Shown here in pieces: positions 16,572 to 25,993 of a stretch of DNA of 64,000 nt. The first letter of the stretch is position 1, and every line of letters begins with the position of its first letter. The stretch is taken from NCBI RefSeq assembly GCF_009711265.1, contig NZ_WMII01000002.1, positions 248,001-312,000 on the forward strand, in the 5' to 3' direction. The notes beneath the pieces were generated by a model that was given only the letters and a program-made list of their open reading frames with translations, was not told the DNA's origin and searched no databases. The stretch comes from Paracoccus shanxieyensis (GTDB lineage: Bacteria > Pseudomonadota > Alphaproteobacteria > Rhodobacterales > Rhodobacteraceae). Position numbers and translations under genes: made by a program.

Positions 16572-17654
16572 CTATGGCGGGTTTTTACCGGGCTTGCCAG
16601 CGCGGCGCATGGTCGCGGCAGGGCGGGCGGTTTCGGGCTGTGCAAGGTCGGGTTTGGCAAGCGACCATGCCTTGCGCATCAGGCCGGGCAGGGCGCTGGG
16701 GCTGAACTCGCGCAGCGCCAGCAGATTGCCGCGTTCCGGGTTCGCGGTCAACTGCCCGGACAGCACCGTCAGATCCAGCGTGAAATGCGTGAAGACATGG
16801 CGCACGACGCCCATGTCCCGCCAGTCCCCGCCCGCAGGCGCCTCCATGTCCGAGCCGTCCCAGCCGGTCGAGGGAAATGCCAGCGTGCCGCCCAGCAGGC
16901 CCTTGTCCGGGCGGGTCTCGACCAGAACGCGATCACCGGCAAAGCCGATCCAGACCGTGCCGAAGCGCTGCGGCTTGGCCTTCTTGGGCAGTTTGCGGGG
17001 CAGGTCGGCTGCGATGCCCTGCGCACGGGCGGCGCATTCGTCAAGGATCGGGCAGATGCCACAGGCCGGGCTGCGCGGTGTGCAGATCGTCGCGCCCAGA
17101 TCCATCATCGCCTGCGCGAAATCTCCGGGCCGCTGATCGGGGGTCAGCAGCGTGGCCAGCCGCACCAGTTCGGGCTTGGCGGCAGGCAGCGGCGTTTCCA
17201 CAGCAAACAGGCGCGACACCACGCGTTCGACATTGCCATCGACCACGGTTTCCGCCCGCCCAAAGGCAATCGCTGCAATCGCGGCCGAGGTATAGGGCCC
17301 GATCCCCGGCAATGCCCCCAGCCCCTCGCGCGTGTCGGGAAACCCGCCCATGGCCGACACGGCGCGCGCGCAGGCCAGCAGGTTGCGGGCGCGGGCATAG
17401 TAACCAAGCCCGGCCCATTCCCCCATCACCTGCGCATCGGGCGCGGCGGCAAGGTCATGGACCGTGGGCCAGAGCGAGGTGAAGCGCTGGAAATAGGACT
17501 TGACCGCCGCAACCGTGGTCTGCTGCAGCATCACCTCGGACAGCCAGACGCGATAGGGATCGGCCTGACCCTGCGGCACCCGCCATGGCAGGCTGCGGGC
17601 ATGGCGGTCATACCAATGCAGCAGCCGGGCGCCTATCACCCCGAAGTCACGCAA
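16572..17654 (-). CDS. mutY: A/G-specific adenine glycosylase MutY
   Basis: 360 residues. MutY removes adenine opposite 8-oxoguanine. The HhH-GPD core shows EVMLQQTTVAAVKSYF, GLGYYARARNL, the helix-hairpin-helix LPGIGPYTSAAIAAIAFG and the catalytic Asp in VVDGNVERV. The [4Fe-4S] loop has the exact C-X6-C-X2-C-X5-C spacing in CTPRSPACGICPILDEC (about 195). A C-terminal Nudix-like 8-oxoG recognition domain follows. The start is TTG 17654, or possibly GTG 17639; no strong ribosome binding site separates them. Confidence 0.94.
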   Translation of the reverse strand: MRDFGVIGARLLHWYDRHARSLPWRVPQGQADPYRVWLSEVMLQQTTVAAVKSYFQRFTSLWPTVHDLAAAPDAQVMGEWAGLGYYARARNLLACARAVSAMGGFPDTREGLGALPGIGPYTSAAIAAIAFGRAETVVDGNVERVVSRLFAVETPLPAAKPELVRLATLLTPDQRPGDFAQAMMDLGATICTPRSPACGICPILDECAARAQGIAADLPRKLPKKAKPQRFGTVWIGFAGDRVLVETRPDKGLLGGTLAFPSTGWDGSDMEAPAGGDWRDMGVVRHVFTHFTLDLTVLSGQLTANPERGNLLALREFSPSALPGLMRKAWSLAKPDLAQPETARPAATMRRAGKPGKNPP

Positions 17655-17729
17655 TTTTCAGTCTCTCCGCTCTGGCATCCGGGCGTGGCAGGGTCCACAC
17701 TGCACGCCAGACAACCATATGGTCACTTC

Positions 17730-18302
17730 ATGGCCCCAAGGAAACCCGATACCCCGCCGCGCCGCCGGATGCGCGGATTCGAGGCAGCCTCGTCGCTGGT
17801 CGCGCATCGGATCCGTTCGGTGGGCGAAACGCGAGGCTTTGCCGTGGCGCGGCTGCTGACCAACTGGGCCGAGGTGGTGGGCGCCGACATCGCCGCCCAT
17901 GCCCGCCCGGTCAAGATCAGCCATGGCAAGGGCTTCGGGGCCACGCTGACCCTGCTGGTCGATGGCGCGCGCGCGCCCTTGCTGAACATGCAGCGCGACA
18001 AGATCCGCGACCGGGTGAATGCCTGCTATGGCTTCAACGCCGTTTCGCGGGTGACGCTGACCCAGACCGCGCCCACCGGCTTTGCCGAAGGCGGCGGCTT
18101 CGTGCAGACGGGCTTTGCCGAAGAGCAGGCGGGTTTCGCCACAGCCCCCCGCCGCCCGCGCAACCCAGATCCGCAAACTCATGCCGCAGCCGATGCCGTG
18201 GCGCAGGGCTTTGACGATCCGCAACTGTCTGCCGCCATGCGCCAGATGGCTTTGAACATCCTGTCCCGCCGGGACACCAACGACCGAAAGGCCAATCCAT
18301 GA
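17730..18302 (+). CDS. DUF721 (DciA-like) protein
   Basis: 190 residues from ATG 17730; the huge frame reaching back to 16563 is the antisense of mutY. The N-terminal 110 residues match DUF721: RGFAVARLLTNWAEVVGADI, then HARPVKISHGKGFGATLTLL and a basic DKIRDRVNACYGFNAVSRV. In other bacteria DciA-type proteins help load the replicative helicase; whether this short alphaproteobacterial form does so is unproven. The C-terminal 70 residues are low complexity. Its stop overlaps the dsbA start. Confidence 0.82.
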   Translation: MAPRKPDTPPRRRMRGFEAASSLVAHRIRSVGETRGFAVARLLTNWAEVVGADIAAHARPVKISHGKGFGATLTLLVDGARAPLLNMQRDKIRDRVNACYGFNAVSRVTLTQTAPTGFAEGGGFVQTGFAEEQAGFATAPRRPRNPDPQTHAAADAVAQGFDDPQLSAAMRQMALNILSRRDTNDRKANP

Positions 18303-18973
18303 CCATTTCCCGCCGCCTTCTGATCGCCGCCGCCACGGCTGCGGTCTCAGTCGCCGCATTCCAGCCCGCGCTGGCGCAAGAGGCCGCCCCGACCGAGCAG
18401 GCCCAGACGCAGGAACAGATGCCCGAAGGCAAGATCCTGCCCGATATCGTGCTGGGTCAGGACAGCGCGCCGGTGACGATGGTGGAATATGCCAGCTTCA
18501 CCTGTCCGCATTGCGCGGCTTTCCACAACGAAAACCTGCCCAAGCTGAAGGCCGAATATATCGACACCGGCAAGATCAAGTTCATCCAGCGCGATGTCTA
18601 TTTCGACGCCGTGGGCCTGTGGGCCGGGATCCTTGCGCGCTGCGGCGGGGATGAGAAATATTACCCCGTCTCGGACATGCTGTTCGAGGAGCAGAAGACC
18701 TGGCTGGACGCCAAATCCGGCGATGATATCGCGGCCAACCTGCGCAAGATCGGCGCGAAGGCCGGCATGACGACCGAGCAGATGGATGCCTGCTGGGCCG
18801 ACAAGCAGAAGGTGGCCGATCTGGTCGCGACCTTCCAGAAGAACGCGACCGCCGACAATGTCGAGGGCACGCCCAGCTTCGTGATCGGTGGCGAAAAGGT
18901 GCAGAACCAGCCATGGGATGCGATGAAAAAGATCATCGACGCCAAGATCGCCGAGGCTGAAAAGCAGGGCTGA
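18299..18973 (+). CDS. dsbA: DsbA-family thiol:disulfide oxidoreductase
   Basis: 224 residues. Signal peptide about 1-26 (MTISRRLLIAAATAAVSVAA, ending ALAQ), with a twin arginine that could also suit Tat. The active site is CPHC near residues 69-72 in ASFTCPHCAAFH, and the cis-Pro loop is VEGTPSFVIGG near 195-205. It oxidises cysteines in exported proteins. It overlaps the DUF721 gene by ATGA. In many relatives smc follows this pair; here the next gene is convergent lpxK. Confidence 0.92.
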   Translation: MTISRRLLIAAATAAVSVAAFQPALAQEAAPTEQAQTQEQMPEGKILPDIVLGQDSAPVTMVEYASFTCPHCAAFHNENLPKLKAEYIDTGKIKFIQRDVYFDAVGLWAGILARCGGDEKYYPVSDMLFEEQKTWLDAKSGDDIAANLRKIGAKAGMTTEQMDACWADKQKVADLVATFQKNATADNVEGTPSFVIGGEKVQNQPWDAMKKIIDAKIAEAEKQG

Positions 18974-18981
18974 GGCCTTTC

Positions 18982-19007
18982 GCGCCGTCCCCGCCATGGG
19001 GCGGCGC
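18982..19007. terminator. Stem-loop between convergent dsbA and lpxK
   Basis: GCGCCG-T-CCCC pairs with GGGG-CGGCGC around a GCCAT loop, with one bulged T. It lies exactly between the two convergent genes. There is no T-run on either side, so it may be a Rho-assisted or mRNA-end hairpin rather than a classic intrinsic terminator. Confidence 0.4.
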
Positions 19008-19993
19008 TACAATCCCAGCGCGGTCAGACGATCATCCAGCGCCGCGCTGTCATGCAGCTCCAGCCGCACCGGCAGCGTCAGCACCTTGGCGCGAAAGCTG
19101 CGGGGCAGGCGGGCGGCATCCTTTTCGGTCGTGACCAGTTGCGCACCCGCAAGGCGCGCCTCGGTCTCCAGCCGGGTCAGCAGGGCGGGGGTGAAGGGCT
19201 GGTGGTCCTCCAGCGCCTCGGCCCGGGCGATCTGAGCGTCCAGACCACGCAGCGTGTCAAAGAATTTCTCGGGATGGCCGATGCCGGCAAAGGCCAGAAC
19301 GCGCAGGTCGTGCCAGTCCATGCCGGTTTGCAGCGGGCGCAGTTCCGCCGTCAGATGCGGCAGCGACAGCGCGGGATGTGCGGCCGCAAAACTGGCCTGC
19401 GCCTGAGCCGGGCCGATGGACAGCAGCATGTCGGCCCGCGCCAACCCCACCGCGACGGGTTCGCGCAAGGGGCCTGCGGGCAGGCACAGCCCGTTGCCGA
19501 AGCCCTTGGCCGCATCCACCACGACCAGCGCCAGATCATGCGCCAGCGCGGGATCCTGAAAGCCGTCATCCAGCAGGATCGCCTGTGCGCCCGACGCCAT
19601 CGCCGCCTGCGCCCCCGCCACCCGGTCATCCGCGACCCAGACCGGCGCAAAGGCCGCCATCAGCAGCGGCTCATCCCCGACCTCAGCGGCGGTATGCGTC
19701 GCGTCAAGCACGCGCAGCGGCCCCTTTTCGGATCCGCCATACCCGCGCGAGACGATATGCACCGCCACGCCGCGCGCCAGCAGGCGCTGCGCCAGCATGA
19801 TCGTGCTGGGCGTCTTGCCCGTGCCGCCGGCATTGATATTGCCGACACAGATCACCGGAACGCCAAGCCTGATGCGACGGCCATGTGCCAGCCGCCGCGC
19901 GGTTCCTGCGGCGTAAAGCGCGCCCAAGGGCGACAGCATCCGGGCCTGCAAGCCGGGCGGGCGGAACCAGAAATCGGGGGCGCGGCGGCTCAT
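19007..19993 (-). CDS. lpxK: Tetraacyldisaccharide 4'-kinase LpxK
   Basis: 328 residues from ATG 19993, which overlaps the waaA stop as ATGA. LpxK phosphorylates the lipid A disaccharide at the inner membrane. Start [19 protein letters not shown] is typical, followed by Walker A in [18 protein letters not shown] (about 47-64) and the family motif [20 protein letters not shown]. The window gene order DUF4170-waaA-lpxK is a known alphaproteobacterial envelope cluster. Confidence 0.94.
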   Translation of the reverse strand: MSRRAPDFWFRPPGLQARMLSPLGALYAAGTARRLAHGRRIRLGVPVICVGNINAGGTGKTPSTIMLAQRLLARGVAVHIVSRGYGGSEKGPLRVLDATHTAAEVGDEPLLMAAFAPVWVADDRVAGAQAAMASGAQAILLDDGFQDPALAHDLALVVVDAAKGFGNGLCLPAGPLREPVAVGLARADMLLSIGPAQAQASFAAAHPALSLPHLTAELRPLQTGMDWHDLRVLAFAGIGHPEKFFDTLRGLDAQIARAEALEDHQPFTPALLTRLETEARLAGAQLVTTEKDAARLPRSFRAKVLTLPVRLELHDSAALDDRLTALGL

Positions 19994-21228
19994 GCGGCGG
20001 CGGCCTCCATCGTGTCGATCACCGTGTCGGCGATCCTGCGCAGGACAGCCGCGCCGCCGGTGCTGACGGCCCATGCGCTTTCGGCCAGCAGCGCGGCCTG
20101 ATCGGGCGCAGATAGATCGGCCACAGCCGCCGTCAGCGCCTCGGGGCCGGTGACCAGCCGCGCGGCGGTCGCGCCGTCAAGCTGCACCCATTCGGCGCCA
20201 AACGATCCGGGAAGCGGGCCGTGGATGATCGCAGATCCCAGCGCCGCAGGCTCGAACGGATGGCGCGGCTCAAGGCCGGGGCCGGGGATCAGCGTGCCGC
20301 CCATGAAACAGACCGGAGCCAGCCGATACCACAGCCCCATCTCATAGGGATCCTCGGCAATCAGCACATGGTCGTCCGCCTCGGGGTCGTAATCTTCTGA
20401 TCGCGAGATGCCCGCAAGGCCAAGCGCCTCGATCTCGGCATTGATCTCGGGCAGCATGTCTTCGGGCAGCCCGGCAAGGATCAGCAGCGCGCGGTGATTG
20501 TGGTGCAGGGCGGATTGATGCGCGGCCAGCGCCGCCTTCGCCTCGGGCAGGGTGGGGGCGGCGGCCAGCCAGACATGACGGCCACGCAGGATCTGGGCCA
20601 GCGCCGCGCGCTCGGCCTCATTGGCGGAAAGCGGGGGGCGGGTATCGGCGACAGGCCCGGTCAGTTCGATCCGGTCGGCGCGGGCCCCCAGCTGGCGGGC
20701 CGCCGCCGCGGCGGTCAGGTCGGGGGCCAGAATGCGGTCGATGCGCGACATCAGCCCGCGATTGATCGCCCCGCGCCACGCGCCCGCGCGGCTATAGGCG
20801 GTCAGCCGCGCTTCGCTGAGGATGATGGGCCGATGCTGATCTGCCATCGTCATCATCAGGGCTGCGGGCAGTTGATCGCCCATCAGCAGCAGGCCGCGCG
20901 GTGCGAGCGTCGCGACCATCTGCTGGGCGGTCGCAAGATCGCGCGGCGTTTCGACCTGAACCGAGCGGAAGGTGGCCGACAGCAGTTCCTCGGGTGCGGG
21001 GGCGCCCATAAAGGCGAAACGCAGCAGCGGCCGGCGCGACAGCATCGCCTTGATCAGCGCCGCGACCGGCGGCGGATCGTCCGAGCGTTCGGACAGATGC
21101 ACAAGCACCAGAGGTCCATCGCCCGGCGGTGGCACCAGTTCGGCACCGGGCGGCTGCGTCAGCGCCGCCCGCCTGCGCAGGTGCAGCCAAAGCGCCAGCG
21201 ATGATGTGGCCTGTCCTGCCGGTGGCAT
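19990..21228 (-). CDS. waaA: 3-deoxy-D-manno-octulosonic acid (Kdo) transferase
   Basis: 412 residues. WaaA adds Kdo to lipid IVA. The N-terminal glycosyltransferase domain has [18 protein letters not shown] in place of the usual VWIHAVSVGE-like strand, and the rest follows the family: [27 protein letters not shown], then the C-terminal donor-binding [20 protein letters not shown] and [11 protein letters not shown]. The first 80 residues are diverged relative to enterobacterial WaaA, as is usual for Rhodobacterales. Confidence 0.88.
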   Translation of the reverse strand: MPPAGQATSSLALWLHLRRRAALTQPPGAELVPPPGDGPLVLVHLSERSDDPPPVAALIKAMLSRRPLLRFAFMGAPAPEELLSATFRSVQVETPRDLATAQQMVATLAPRGLLLMGDQLPAALMMTMADQHRPIILSEARLTAYSRAGAWRGAINRGLMSRIDRILAPDLTAAAAARQLGARADRIELTGPVADTRPPLSANEAERAALAQILRGRHVWLAAAPTLPEAKAALAAHQSALHHNHRALLILAGLPEDMLPEINAEIEALGLAGISRSEDYDPEADDHVLIAEDPYEMGLWYRLAPVCFMGGTLIPGPGLEPRHPFEPAALGSAIIHGPLPGSFGAEWVQLDGATAARLVTGPEALTAAVADLSAPDQAALLAESAWAVSTGGAAVLRRIADTVIDTMEAAAA

Positions 21229-21254
21229 GGGCGTCGGGTTCCTTCGGACCCCGG

Positions 21255-21500
21255 TCAGGCGCCCAGTTCTTCGGTCGGACCTGCCGCCATTTCCTCATCC
21301 CGCAGGCGGTGCAGGTGGGCGATGAAATAGCGGGTATGGGCGCTGTCCACGGTGCGCTGCGCTTCGGCCTTCCATGCGGAAAAGGCGCTGGCATAGTCGG
21401 GGAAAATGCCCACGATGTGGATCTGGTCGGTGTCGCGGAATTCGGTCCGGCTTGGGTTCACAAGCTCACCACCAAAGACAAGGTGAAGGCGCTGCGCCAT
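21255..21500 (-). CDS. DUF4170 family small protein
   Basis: 81 residues from ATG 21500, with GGAGAA 6 bp before; the open frame upstream to 21785 has no coding character. The protein starts MAQRLHLVFGGELVNPSRTE and continues with HIVGIFPDYASAFSAWKAEA and HTRYFIAHLHRL, the DUF4170 pattern. Function unknown; it is regularly found in front of waaA and lpxK in Alphaproteobacteria, 26 bp upstream here, which suggests a link with lipid A maturation. Confidence 0.85.
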   Translation of the reverse strand: MAQRLHLVFGGELVNPSRTEFRDTDQIHIVGIFPDYASAFSAWKAEAQRTVDSAHTRYFIAHLHRLRDEEMAAGPTEELGA

Positions 21501-21726
21501 CGTATTCTCCTGCTTCGCTATCCGGCGCGACCCTAGCCGACGCCCCGATCCGAACCAAGCCGATTCCGGTGGGCTTTGCATCAAATTCTTGGCGCTTGTC
21601 GTTTGATCGGGCAGGCGGAATCGCTTACGCCGAAAGGGCGGATGAAGGGCGCGTTCCGGATGTGATGACGTGGTGGTCGGTCGCATCTCGGGATGACGAC
21701 AGGGATGGAGCACCGCAAGTCCCCAG

Positions 21727-21760
21727 GTTGCGGACGGTCTGTGGGGTGACCGTCCGCAAC
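21727..21760. repeat. 13-bp perfect inverted repeat (hairpin)
   Basis: GTTGCGGACGGTC (21727-21739), loop TGTGGGGT, and GACCGTCCGCAAC (21748-21760). On the plus strand it is followed by TTTCC. No plus-strand gene ends here, so it is not an obvious terminator. On the minus strand it would sit upstream of the DUF4170 operon. Confidence 0.7.
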
Positions 21761-21868
21761 TTTCCGGCGTTACCGTTTCAGACATTCATCGCGTGCCACG
21801 GCATGTCGCGGGCCAGCCTTGGCCCGCGCGATATGCCCGCCGGTCCTGTCCCATGACACCGATGCAGA

Positions 21869-21894
21869 AAGGGGCGGCATTGCTGCCGCCCCTT
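21869..21894 (-). terminator. Rho-independent terminator of acnB
   Basis: AAGGGGCGGCA and TGCCGCCCCTT form an 11-bp stem with a 4-nt loop, 26 bp past the acnB stop on the minus strand, followed there by TTTCTGC. Confidence 0.8.
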
Positions 21895-21919
21895 CGATCT
21901 GATCCGCTGATACAGGCGC

Positions 21920-24706
21920 TTAGAACTGGATCGAGCGCGCCATGCCCGGATTTTCCAGCGGCGGAGCGAATTTGGTCAGTTCGATGCCTTCCACGGCGGC
22001 CTTGTATTCGTCGGCGCTGGGGGTGCGGCCCAGAATGGCCGACAGCACCACAACCGGGGTCGAGGCCAGAAGCGACTCGCCCTTCTTCTCGGCGGCATCT
22101 TCGACCACGCGGCCCTGGAACAGCCGGGTCGAGGTCGCCAGCACCGTGTCGCCCTTTTCGGCCTTTTCCTGATTGCCCATGCACAGGTTGCAGCCGGGAC
22201 GCTCCAGATACAGGATGTTTTCGTATTCGGTGCGTGCCTTGGCCTTGGGCATCAGATCGTCGAATTCAAAGCCGGAATAGCGTTGCAGGATTTCCCAGTC
22301 GCCCTCGGCCTTCAGCTCGTCGATGATGTTGTAGGTGGGCGCGGCGACGACCAGAGGCGCCTTGAATTCGACCTTGCCATTGGCCTTTTCGACGTTCTTC
22401 AGCATCTGCGCGACGATCTTGATGTCGCCCTTGTGGACCATGCAGGATCCGACAAAGCCCAGATCGACCTTTTTCGTCGCGCCGTAATAGGACACAGGGC
22501 GAATGGTGTCGTGGGTGTAACGCTTGGACACGTCGGCATTGTTCACGTCGGGATCGGCGATCATCGGCTCGTCGATCAGGTCCAGATCGACCTCGACCTC
22601 GGCGAAGTATTTCGCATTGGCATTGGGGGCCAGCGCGGGCTTTTCACCCGACCGGATTTCCGCGATGCGCTTGTCGGCCAGGGCAATCAGACCCTGCAGC
22701 GTGCCTGCCGCGTTTTCCATGCCCTTGTCGATCATGATCTGGATGCGCGACTTGGCGATCTCCAGCGACTCGATCAGCGTCTCGTCCTGCGAAATGCAGA
22801 TCGAGGCCTTGGCCTTCATCTCGGCCGTCCAGTCGGTGAAGGTGAAGGCCTGATCGGCCAGCAGCGTGCCAAGATGCACCTCGATGATGCGGCCCTGGAA
22901 CACGTTGTCGCCGCATTGCTTCAGCATCTGGGCCTGCGTCGCGTGCACCACGTCGCGGAAATCCATATGCGGCTGCATCTTGCCCTTGAACGTCACCTTG
23001 ACCGATTGCGGGATCGGCATCGTCGCCTCACCCGTGGCCAGCGCCAATGCGACGGTGCCGCTGTCCGCGCCGAAGGCCACGCCTTTCGACATGCGCGTGT
23101 GGCTGTCGCCGCCGATGATGATCGCCCAGTCGTCCACGGTGATGTCGTTCAGGACCTTGTGGATCACGTCCGTCATCGCGTGATAGACGCCCTTGGGGTC
23201 GCGCGCGGTGATCAGGCCGAAGTTGTTCATGAACTTCATCAGCTTCGGAATGTTCGCCTGCGCCTTCTTGTCCCAGACCGAGGCCGTGTGGCAGCCCGAC
23301 TGATAGGCTCCGTCGACCAGAGGCGAGATGACGGTGGCCGCCATCGCCTCAAGCTCTTGCGCGGTCATCAGGCCGGTGGTGTCCTGGGAGCCGACGATGT
23401 TGACCTTGACGCGCACGTCAGATCCGGCGTGCAGCACCTTGCCCGGCGTCACGCCCACGGCGTTGCGGTTGAAGATCTTTTCCACCGCGGTCAGGCCCTG
23501 ACCCTCGATCGAGATTTCCTTGTTCGGGGCAAAGACCGGCGTGGCCTCGACGCCCAGCGTTTCGGCGGCAAAGGTCTGCAGCTTCTTGCCGAAGACGATG
23601 GCATAGGACGACCCGGCCTTCATGAATTCGACCTTTTGCGGCGTGAAGGCGCTGGCCACATCGACGAGTTCCTTGCCGGATTCGTCGCACAGCTTCTTGC
23701 TGTCGGTGTCGATCTTCAGGACGGTGCCGGTCTCGACCGAATAGGTCTGTTCCAGGATCGGGTTGCCGTCATTGTTCAGGATCGGCTTGCCGTCCGCGTC
23801 GGTCTTTTTCACCCAGTTCTTCAGGTTGATGCCGATGCCGCCGGTCACGTCCACCGTGGTGGCGAAAATCGGCGAGATGCCATTCGTGCCGGCGACCACC
23901 GGAGCCACGTTGACGAAGGGGACATAGGGGCTGGCTTTCTTGCCGGTCCACAGCGCCACGTTGTTCACGCCCGACATCCGCGACGAGCCGACGCCCATCG
24001 TGCCCTTTTCGGCGATCATCATGACGCGTTTGTCGGGGTGCTGGGCCTGCAGCGCGACGATTTCCTGCTGCGCTTCCGGCGTGATCATGCACTGGCCATG
24101 CAATTCGCGGTCCGAGCGCGAATGCGCCTGATTGCCCGGCGACAGCAGGTCGGTCGAGATATCGCCTTCGGCGGCGATATAGGTCACGACCTTGATTTCC
24201 TTGTCGATATCGGGAAGCTTGGTGAAGAATTCGGCCTTGGCATAGCTTTCCAGAATGCCCTTGGCGATGGCGTTGCCCGCCTTGTATGCGTCGCGCAGAC
24301 GGAACATGTCGGCATCATACAGGAACACCTGCGTCTTCAGCACGTCGCCCGCCTTTGCGGCGATGTCGCCTTCGCCAAGCGCGATGTCCAGAAGCACCTC
24401 GACCGAGGGGCCGCCCTTCATATGCGACAGCAGTTCCAGCGCGAAATCGGGGGTGATTTCGGGGACGGTGGTTTCGCCCAGCACGATCTTTTTCAGGAAC
24501 TTGGCCTTGACGCCTGCGGCGCTGGTCGTGCCGGGCAAGGTGTTGTAGATGAAGAATTTCAGGGAATCTTCGCGGTGTTCGCTGTCGGGCGTCTCGATCT
24601 GCGCGATCAGTTCCTCGACCAGCGCGCCGTCGTCGATGGGCTTGGGGTGCAGCCCGGTGGTCTTGCGCGTTTCGATTTCGGTTAGGTAGTCTGTGTACAA
24701 GCTCAT
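21920..24706 (-). CDS. acnB: Aconitate hydratase B (bifunctional aconitase / 2-methylisocitrate dehydratase)
   Basis: 928 residues. AcnB isomerises citrate to isocitrate in the TCA cycle. The N-terminal HEAT-like domain (1-160, LSHMKGGPSVEVLLDIALGE) and the swivel domain at the front mark the B type rather than AcnA. Iron-sulfur ligands are GCHTASVWD (about 478) and the pair in LERPGCNLCMGNQ (about 840). Substrate-site motifs SRMSG and GGDSHTRMSKGVAFG are present. A good ribosome binding site, AGGGATCGTC, precedes the ATG. Confidence 0.97.
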   Translation of the reverse strand: MSLYTDYLTEIETRKTTGLHPKPIDDGALVEELIAQIETPDSEHREDSLKFFIYNTLPGTTSAAGVKAKFLKKIVLGETTVPEITPDFALELLSHMKGGPSVEVLLDIALGEGDIAAKAGDVLKTQVFLYDADMFRLRDAYKAGNAIAKGILESYAKAEFFTKLPDIDKEIKVVTYIAAEGDISTDLLSPGNQAHSRSDRELHGQCMITPEAQQEIVALQAQHPDKRVMMIAEKGTMGVGSSRMSGVNNVALWTGKKASPYVPFVNVAPVVAGTNGISPIFATTVDVTGGIGINLKNWVKKTDADGKPILNNDGNPILEQTYSVETGTVLKIDTDSKKLCDESGKELVDVASAFTPQKVEFMKAGSSYAIVFGKKLQTFAAETLGVEATPVFAPNKEISIEGQGLTAVEKIFNRNAVGVTPGKVLHAGSDVRVKVNIVGSQDTTGLMTAQELEAMAATVISPLVDGAYQSGCHTASVWDKKAQANIPKLMKFMNNFGLITARDPKGVYHAMTDVIHKVLNDITVDDWAIIIGGDSHTRMSKGVAFGADSGTVALALATGEATMPIPQSVKVTFKGKMQPHMDFRDVVHATQAQMLKQCGDNVFQGRIIEVHLGTLLADQAFTFTDWTAEMKAKASICISQDETLIESLEIAKSRIQIMIDKGMENAAGTLQGLIALADKRIAEIRSGEKPALAPNANAKYFAEVEVDLDLIDEPMIADPDVNNADVSKRYTHDTIRPVSYYGATKKVDLGFVGSCMVHKGDIKIVAQMLKNVEKANGKVEFKAPLVVAAPTYNIIDELKAEGDWEILQRYSGFEFDDLMPKAKARTEYENILYLERPGCNLCMGNQEKAEKGDTVLATSTRLFQGRVVEDAAEKKGESLLASTPVVVLSAILGRTPSADEYKAAVEGIELTKFAPPLENPGMARSIQF

Positions 24707-24907
24707 GACGATCCCTACGAGTCAGTCCCGGAAGCAGCTATAGCACCGTCTCGTGACAATCTGGCGAGCGGCGGCAAGCTATTGTATGCGGATGTATACT
24801 GATCGGGGTCGCGTATCAAGAGGCCAAGGCGGGATACAGCCATGCCGCCAGCGCCGGACCGGAGCCGCGATGCTAGCAGGAAAACCATATTTGCCAAGGG
24901 GATCGGC

Positions 24908-24992
24908 TGGTGCGGGCGGCGGGACTTGAACCCGCACGGCCTAGGGCCCAGGGAGTTTAAGTCCCATGCGTCTACCATTCCGCCACGCCCGC
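24908..24992 (-). tRNA. tRNA-Leu (anticodon UAA)
   Basis: 85-nt gene with encoded CCA. The acceptor stem GCGGGCG at the 5' end (24992) pairs with CGCCCGC before ACCA (24908-24918). The anticodon stem-loop reads GGGACTTAAACTCCC with TAA as anticodon, followed by a long variable arm as expected for tRNA-Leu, and the T-arm GCGGGTTCAAGTCCCGC. It reads UUA and UUG codons. Confidence 0.97.
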
Positions 24993-25036
24993 GCCATGCA
25001 GCGTGGCTAGCGGGCGCGGGGGCGGTTGGCAAGCGC

Positions 25037-25960
25037 TTAGAAGGCGCGGGTCGGGCGGTCGAAGACCTTGCGGCCCATCAGCGAGCCGACCAGATCGACC
25101 ATGGCCCGCGCGGTCTTGCCGCGTTCGTCCAGAAACGGGTTCAGCTCGACCAGATCCAGCGAGGTCATCAGCCCGGATTCGTGCAAAAGCTCGCAGACCA
25201 GATGCGCCTCGCGGAAGGTGGTGCCGCCGGGAACGGTGGTGCCGACAGCGGGTGCAAAGGACGGATCAAGGAAATCCACGTCAAGGCTGACATGCAGCAT
25301 GCCGTTTGCGGCGCGCACGCGGTCAAGAAAGGCACGCAGCGGCGCGACGATGCCCTGTTCGTCCAGCACGCGCATGTCGTTCACGGTGATCTCGGTTTCG
25401 GCAAGTGCTGCATGTTCCGCCGGATCGACCGAGCGGATGCCGAACATGCAGATGTTTTCGCCCGGCACCGGCGCGGGAAAGGGCGGGAAGGGATCAAAGC
25501 CCGCGCGTCCCGCCGCATAGGCCATGGGCGTGCCGTGCAGATTGCCCGAGGTCGTCGTCTCGACCGTGTGAAAATCGCTATGCGCGTCCAGCCAGATCAC
25601 GAAAAGCGGGCGACCCGCCGCATCGGCATGGCTTGCCACGCCCGCGACCGTGCCCAGGGACAGCGAATGATCGCCGCCCATGAAGATCGGCAGGCCATCG
25701 GGCATGGCAGTGCTGGCCGCGGCGGCCAGCGCCTCGGTCCAGGCGATGGTTTCGGGCAGGTGATGCACGGCGGCATTGGCGCAGGTCTGGCCGCGACCGG
25801 GGGCGGGCACGACATCGCCGCGATCCTCGACCGTGTGGCCCAGATCGGTCAGCGTCCGGGGCAGCCCCGCCACGCGATAGGCGGCGGGCCCCATCAGACA
25901 GCCGGGGCGGCGCTGGCCTTCATCGACCGGCGCGCCGATCAGGATGCAATGGGTCATCAT
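25037..25960 (-). CDS. rocF: Arginase
   Basis: 307 residues. It hydrolyses arginine to ornithine and urea using a binuclear Mn centre. Metal motifs: GGDHSLSLGT (about 95), DAHSDFHT (about 125) and SLDVDFLDPSFAPAVGTTVP (about 225), and the substrate loop SGNLHGTPMAY. Ribosome binding site AAAGGAGAC before MMTHC. It lies 33 bp downstream of metG on the same strand, and the tRNA-Leu follows. It is the catabolic counterpart of argD, argF and argH elsewhere in the window. Confidence 0.95.
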   Translation of the reverse strand: MMTHCILIGAPVDEGQRRPGCLMGPAAYRVAGLPRTLTDLGHTVEDRGDVVPAPGRGQTCANAAVHHLPETIAWTEALAAAASTAMPDGLPIFMGGDHSLSLGTVAGVASHADAAGRPLFVIWLDAHSDFHTVETTTSGNLHGTPMAYAAGRAGFDPFPPFPAPVPGENICMFGIRSVDPAEHAALAETEITVNDMRVLDEQGIVAPLRAFLDRVRAANGMLHVSLDVDFLDPSFAPAVGTTVPGGTTFREAHLVCELLHESGLMTSLDLVELNPFLDERGKTARAMVDLVGSLMGRKVFDRPTRAF

Positions 25961-25993
25961 GTCTCCTTTGCGGGATGCTGACCCCTGCCGGGA

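Larger units (their letters stand above)
21501..21919. other. 419-bp intergenic region between acnB and DUF4170
   Basis: No gene is supported here. It holds two hairpins: the acnB terminator (21869-21894) and an unexplained 13-bp perfect stem with an 8-nt loop (21727-21760). Scattered short open frames on both strands lack ribosome binding sites and family resemblance. The DUF4170-waaA-lpxK promoter should lie in 21501-21700, but I see no convincing -35/-10 pair. Confidence 0.6.

Noticed and set aside
16563..17729. Long N-terminal extension of the DUF721 gene
   Set aside because: It is the antisense of mutY; the DUF721 domain begins only after ATG 17730.
22283..24685. 800-codon plus-strand open frame
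   Set aside because: It is the antisense of aconitase B; its His/Asp/Gly/Arg-rich composition is typical of shadow frames in GC-rich genes.
24715..25032. 105-codon minus-strand open frame upstream of acnB
   Set aside because: It runs straight through the tRNA-Leu gene on the same strand and has no ribosome binding site or family resemblance.
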